Source of the DNA: Bradyrhizobium sp. WSM3983
GTDB taxonomy: Bacteria; Pseudomonadota; Alphaproteobacteria; Rhizobiales; Xanthobacteraceae
Reading direction: 5' to 3'
Assembly (NCBI RefSeq): GCF_000473045.1
Contig: NZ_AXAY01000002.1
Coordinates: forward strand, 124,001-188,000
Length of the DNA stretch: 64,000 bases
The notes under the pieces are model-generated. The model searched no databases. It had not been told where the DNA came from and saw nothing but the letters and a program-made list of their open reading frames with translations. A program made the position numbers and the translations under genes. Positions 60,581-64,000 of this stretch are shown piece after piece. Within the stretch, counting starts at the first letter, position 1. Each line of letters starts with the position of its first letter.

Positions 60581-61441
60581 TCATCGTGAAGCCGCGGCCC
60601 CGTCCGCCGGCAGGCTCGCCAGCAGCGCCTGCAAGGTCGACAGCGTCGAGTGATCGGCGACACCGTCCAGCCGCGCGGGGCGGAAGTGACGCTGGAAGGC
60701 GGTGACGACTTCCATGGTCGACGCGTCGTATTTGCCGTTCAGCGGCACGCCATAGCCGTAGCGTGCCAGCGCCTGCTGAAGACTGAGCACCTCGTCGCTG
60801 ATGGTGCCGAGCATCAGGGTTTCGCCGCGCACGACCGGCGCAGGTGTCACCCAGTGACCGACGCCGGAATTGGCCAGCGAATGCCAGGGGAATTTTTCGC
60901 CGGGATCCTTCTTGCGCGCGGGCGCGACGTCGGAATGGCCGAGCACCCGTTGCGGCGTCACCTTGCGGCGGAGCATGATGCCGCGGCACAGCGCAATTAC
61001 CGCCGCGATCTGGCGCAGCGGATATTCCGGATAGCCCCAATCGTGGCCGCGATTGATGATCTCGATCCCGATCGAGCAGGAGTTGATGTCGTCCTCGCCG
61101 GCCCACGACGAGATGCCGGCGTGCCAGGCGCGCCGCGCTTCAGGTACGCATTGCACGATGCGGCCGTCTTCGAGCACGACATAATGGGCCGACACCTCGG
61201 TTCCGGCCGTGCACAGCCGCGCCAGCGCACCCTCGACGTCGGGCATGCCGGTGTAGTGCAGCACGATCATGTCGGGCTGCCGTCCCTTGCTGCGCTCGCC
61301 GTGATTGGGCGAGGGAATGATGTCGGAGACGATCGACGAATCCGGCTCGAACGTCCGCATGGTCGCCGCGGCCTTGGGAACCGGGAGAACGCGCTGACGC
61401 TTCGAATCAGTGCCAGATGGCGTGGACGGACCGGACGACAT
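60581..61441 (-). CDS. N-acetylmuramoyl-L-alanine amidase (AmpD-like) with peptidoglycan-binding domain
   Basis: 286 residues. The amidase_2 domain has the zinc ligands in MIVLHYTGMP (His), VLGHSDVAPARKKDPGEKFP (His and Asp) and the EVSAHYVVLEDGRIVQCVPE segment with HAGIS; a C-terminal PG_binding_1 domain (LSLQQALARYGYGVPLNGKY; VVTAFQRHFRPARLDG) follows. It cleaves the bond between muramic acid and the stem peptide. Start is uncertain: the ATG at MSSGPSTPSGTD is used, but an ATG 81 bases further in (MRTFEPDSS) is also plausible. No signal peptide is evident, so a cytoplasmic recycling role is possible. Confidence 0.85.
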   Translation of the reverse strand: MSSGPSTPSGTDSKRQRVLPVPKAAATMRTFEPDSSIVSDIIPSPNHGERSKGRQPDMIVLHYTGMPDVEGALARLCTAGTEVSAHYVVLEDGRIVQCVPEARRAWHAGISSWAGEDDINSCSIGIEIINRGHDWGYPEYPLRQIAAVIALCRGIMLRRKVTPQRVLGHSDVAPARKKDPGEKFPWHSLANSGVGHWVTPAPVVRGETLMLGTISDEVLSLQQALARYGYGVPLNGKYDASTMEVVTAFQRHFRPARLDGVADHSTLSTLQALLASLPADGAAASR

Positions 61442-61896
61442 AAACAGCTCAAGTCGGACAGGAGACTGGGGCAAGCCCTTCTCTTTACTATTTCTTTACC
61501 GACCGGTCCGCGCAATCGCGCGGTGCGGTTAACGGGTGCATTTTGGGCCCAGTGTGTGGATGACGCATCACCGGCGAGTGACCTTTTCGATTTGTAAGGA
61601 GCCGATCAACGCTTTCTTAACGCTAAGGGCCATTACTGAGAGGTGAAGAGCCGACCCGCGTCCGGAGGCGGCCAGAAGCGATTTTGGCTCCGAATCCCAT
61701 GGCTGCCCGACATATTCCACTGGGAACACCGGGGTTGCCACCTGGGACGACCGGGCTTGGCGCGCATGCTGGCAAGTATGCCGGAGAGGGGTTGGGTCGT
61801 GGAACCGCCGCGGCGCGGAATTATTCGAGGCGTGATGGCCTGCTTCGCCCCCAATTTCACTTGGCCGTTCGCCTGCGCACTCGGCAGGCGCGACGC
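61442..61896. other. 455-bp non-coding interval upstream of the dcw cluster
   Basis: Holds the promoter(s) of rsmH and of the divergent amidase. An 85-codon frame (61643-61900, GTG start) overlaps the rsmH ATG by ATGA, but its sequence is basic and unlike a known protein, so I do not call it as a gene. No mraZ gene is visible where it is found in many other bacteria. Confidence 0.55.
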
Positions 61897-62886
61897 ATGA
61901 GCGCCGCGCCGCACATCCCTGTGCTTGGCCGCGAGGCGATCGAGCATCTCGCGCCGCGCGAAGGTGGCATCTATGTCGATGCCACCTTCGGTGCCGGCGG
62001 CTACAGCCGCGCCATTCTCGACGTGCCGGGAACTCGCCTGATCGCGATCGATCGCGACCGCACGGCGATTGCCGGCGGCGCCGAGCTGGTCGCGCACGCA
62101 GCCGGTCGGCTGACGCTGGTCGAAGACCGCTTCTCGAATCTCGCCGAGGTCTGCGCGGCGCAAGGCGTCGGTGCGGTCGACGGCGTCGTGATGGACGTCG
62201 GGGTGTCCTCGATGCAGCTCGACCAGGCCGGTCGGGGCTTCTCGTTTCGCCTCGACGGTCCGCTCGACATGCGCATGGGACAGGTGGGGCCGACGGCCGC
62301 CGATGTCGTCGCACGTGCCTCGGAAAGCGATCTCGCCGACATCATCTATCTCTTCGGCGAAGAGCGGCATTCGCGCCGCGTCGCCCGCGCCATCGTGGCT
62401 GATCGGCAGGAGACGCCGTTCACCACCACGCGCGCGCTCGCCGATCTCGTCGGCAGGGTGGTGCGCTCGAAGCCCGGCGACATTCATCCGGCGACGCGGA
62501 CGTTCCAGGCCCTGCGCATCTTCGTCAATGAAGAGCTCGAGGAGCTCCAGACCGCGCTCGCCGCGGCCGAGCGCGTGCTCAAGCCCGGCGGCCGTCTGGT
62601 CGTGGTCTCGTTTCATTCGCTGGAAGACCGCATCGTCAAGAATTTCCTCTCCGAGCGGTCCAAGACCGGCGGCGGCTCGCGCCATCTGCCGGAAGTGGCG
62701 CAAGGCGCGCCGAGCTTCCAGCTTTTGACGCGGCGGCCCGTGGTCGCCGGCGAGGCGGAGGTTGCGCATAATCCCCGCGCCCGTTCCGCAAAATTGCGCG
62801 CGGCCGAGCGCACCTCGGCGCCGGCGCATGACGACGCCGAGCCATCGTCCTGGCCAAGACTCTCCGACGTGATGAGGGGAGGTTAG
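61897..62886 (+). CDS. rsmH: 16S rRNA (cytosine-1402-N4)-methyltransferase
   Basis: 329 residues starting [20 protein letters not shown]. RsmH (MraW) blocks: [71 protein letters not shown] and [20 protein letters not shown]. It methylates C1402 of 16S rRNA using SAM. First gene of the division/cell-wall cluster, followed 3 bp later by ftsL. The much longer upstream frame is discarded because family similarity starts at [10 protein letters not shown]. Confidence 0.95.
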   Translation: MSAAPHIPVLGREAIEHLAPREGGIYVDATFGAGGYSRAILDVPGTRLIAIDRDRTAIAGGAELVAHAAGRLTLVEDRFSNLAEVCAAQGVGAVDGVVMDVGVSSMQLDQAGRGFSFRLDGPLDMRMGQVGPTAADVVARASESDLADIIYLFGEERHSRRVARAIVADRQETPFTTTRALADLVGRVVRSKPGDIHPATRTFQALRIFVNEELEELQTALAAAERVLKPGGRLVVVSFHSLEDRIVKNFLSERSKTGGGSRHLPEVAQGAPSFQLLTRRPVVAGEAEVAHNPRARSAKLRAAERTSAPAHDDAEPSSWPRLSDVMRGG

Positions 62887-62889
62887 CGT

Positions 62890-63282
62890 ATGCGCTTCAT
62901 ACACCTTCTCGTCATCGGCGCGCTGATCTTCGCGGCCGCCTATGTCTACCGGATCAAGATGGACTCCACCGCCCGCACCGAGAAGGTGCTGCGGCTGCAC
63001 GCGGAAATCCGCGAGCAGCGCGACGCGATCGCGCAGCTGCGCTCCCAATGGGCCAAGCTCGATGCGCCGCTGCGCCTGCAGGGTCTCGTCGAGCGGCATC
63101 TGCCGCTCAAGCCCGTCAACGGCACGCAATATGATTCATTGAAGAACCTGCCGGACCGTCCGCCGCGGATGTTCAGGCCGGGGGAGCCTGATCCGATCGG
63201 GTCCATGATCAACACCATCGAAGCCGCGAGCGATCCGGAGAGCGTGACGGGCTCGGTGCCTCAGCCCGAGGACAAGCAATGA
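62890..63282 (+). CDS. ftsL: cell division protein FtsL
   Basis: 130 residues: one membrane helix (LLVIGALIFAAAYVYRIK), then a periplasmic coiled coil (TEKVLRLHAEIREQRDAIAQ; LRSQWAKLDAPLRLQGLVER) and a Pro-rich tail. This matches FtsL, which with FtsB and FtsQ links the divisome to FtsI/FtsW. Identification is by position between rsmH and ftsI and by the helix-coil layout, since FtsL sequences diverge. Its TGA overlaps the ftsI ATG (ATGA). Confidence 0.9.
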   Translation: MRFIHLLVIGALIFAAAYVYRIKMDSTARTEKVLRLHAEIREQRDAIAQLRSQWAKLDAPLRLQGLVERHLPLKPVNGTQYDSLKNLPDRPPRMFRPGEPDPIGSMINTIEAASDPESVTGSVPQPEDKQ

Positions 63283-64000
63283 GCGCTGTTCCGGCCAAAC
63301 CCACCGAGCGGCCAGCTGAGCCCTGGCGGCAGCGCCTGATCCGCAGCCTGCTCTACGGGCGCAATGTCGATCGGGCCGCGAAGGCGCGCGCGCGCGTCGG
63401 CCTGGCGATGCTGGCTTTTGCCCTGGTCTATGCCCTGATCGGCAGCCGGCTCGTGATGTTCGCGATCGGCGCCGACGCCCACAGCGCGCGGCGCGCCGCC
63501 TCGCAGGAAGTGGTTGCGACCGCGCGGCCCGACATCGTCGACCGCAACGGCGCGATTCTGGCAACCGACGTCAAGGCGGCCAGCATGTTCGGCGAGCCGC
63601 GCCGCATCATCGACAAGGACGAGGCGATCGAGCTTCTGACCGCGACGGTGCCCGACCTCGACGAAGCCGAGGTGCGCGAGCGCCTGTCGACGCGCAAGGG
63701 GTTCGTCTGGTTGAAGCGCGAGATCACGGCGAAGCAGCAGCAGGACATCCACAAGCTCGGCTTGCCCGGCATCGGCTTCCTGCGCGAGAACAAACGCGTC
63801 TATCCGACCGGCAACGAGGTCGCCCACCTCATCGGTCTGGTCAACATCGACAACCAGGGCATCGCCGGCATGGAGAAGTGGCTCGACAATCAAGGGCTCG
63901 CCGATCTCCACCGTGCCGGCTTTGCCACCGACCGCTTGCAGAAGCCGGTCGAGCTGTCTGTGGACTTACGCGTCGAGCATGCGCTGCGCGACGAGTTGTT
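63279..64000 (+). CDS. ftsI: penicillin-binding protein 3, FtsI (partial, runs off the window)
   Basis: First 240 residues. A cytoplasmic tail is followed by a membrane helix (VGLAMLAFALVYALIGSRLV), then the class B PBP dimerisation region: RPDIVDRNGAILATDVKAAS, GIGFLRENKRVYPTGNEVAH, LIGLVNIDNQGIAGMEKWLD. The transpeptidase domain with SxxK lies beyond the end. It cross-links septal peptidoglycan and interacts with FtsL/FtsW. The start overlaps the ftsL stop. Confidence 0.93.
   Translation, partial: MSAVPAKPTERPAEPWRQRLIRSLLYGRNVDRAAKARARVGLAMLAFALVYALIGSRLVMFAIGADAHSARRAASQEVVATARPDIVDRNGAILATDVKAASMFGEPRRIIDKDEAIELLTATVPDLDEAEVRERLSTRKGFVWLKREITAKQQQDIHKLGLPGIGFLRENKRVYPTGNEVAHLIGLVNIDNQGIAGMEKWLDNQGLADLHRAGFATDRLQKPVELSVDLRVEHALRDEL

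Overview
This is a 64-kb chromosomal window from a GC-rich alphaproteobacterium, most likely Bradyrhizobium or a close relative in the Nitrobacteraceae. The inference rests on very high third-position GC, Irr/ICE-type iron boxes in front of bfd and bfr, an alphaproteobacterial thiOSGE-thiC operon behind a TPP riboswitch, a DUF3551 secreted protein, a glycosyltransferase/PmtA-type lipid locus, an alphaproteobacterial RNase P RNA, and several families of long palindromic intergenic repeats typical of that group. I see no tRNA, no rRNA, no CRISPR array, no transposase and no prophage. It reads as core chromosome with small accessory patches.

Layout. 0-1.2 kb: iron storage (bfd, bfr), each behind an ICE-like palindrome. 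1.2-12.4 kb: small, mostly uncharacterised or secreted proteins, two SDR oxidoreductases, a J-domain protein, RidA, a FAXC/metaxin-type GST, a VOC protein, a collagen-like protein and a hydrolase gene reduced by an in-frame internal deletion. 12.4-13.5 kb: a Mug-type DNA glycosylase and a toxin-antitoxin pair whose ParE-like toxin carries an amber stop. 13.6-18.7 kb: the thiamine operon (promoter, TPP riboswitch, thiO-thiS-thiG-thiE-thiC, all minus strand), interrupted by repeats. 18.7-23.9 kb: lytic transglycosylase, OmpR/EnvZ-type two-component pair, small secreted proteins. 24-28.6 kb: complete polyamine/opine-type ABC importer. 28.7-34.3 kb: DUF4403, a beta-propeller protein with an HTH regulator, DUF899, and a GIY-YIG gene lying exactly between two near-identical 150-bp repeats.

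34.3-41.2 kb: L,D-transpeptidase, then a lipid-looking neighbourhood: GT1 glycosyltransferase, PmtA-type methyltransferase, Mpo1/DUF962-like membrane protein, membrane-anchored class III aminotransferase, a phosphatidylserine-decarboxylase-like enzyme and a Nudix hydrolase. I consider this the best candidate for an undescribed pathway. 41.3-47.2 kb: FecR-like and DUF2147 secreted proteins, an extensin-like lipoprotein, and a stand-alone LanC-like protein translationally coupled to a small helical protein.

47.2-54.6 kb: TetR repressor with a near-perfect operator in front of an EmrAB-type efflux pair, a 24-codon small ORF with its own good promoter, an ABC exporter and a MATE pump. 54.6-58.2 kb: TauE/SafE permease, a MocR regulator divergent from DUF983 with 9-bp direct repeats between them, and an alpha/beta hydrolase. 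58.3-60.6 kb: rnpB (minus strand), then a DGPF protein coupled to an ECF sigma factor. 60.6-64 kb: AmpD-like amidase, then the start of the division/cell-wall cluster (rsmH, ftsL, ftsI; ftsI runs off the window).
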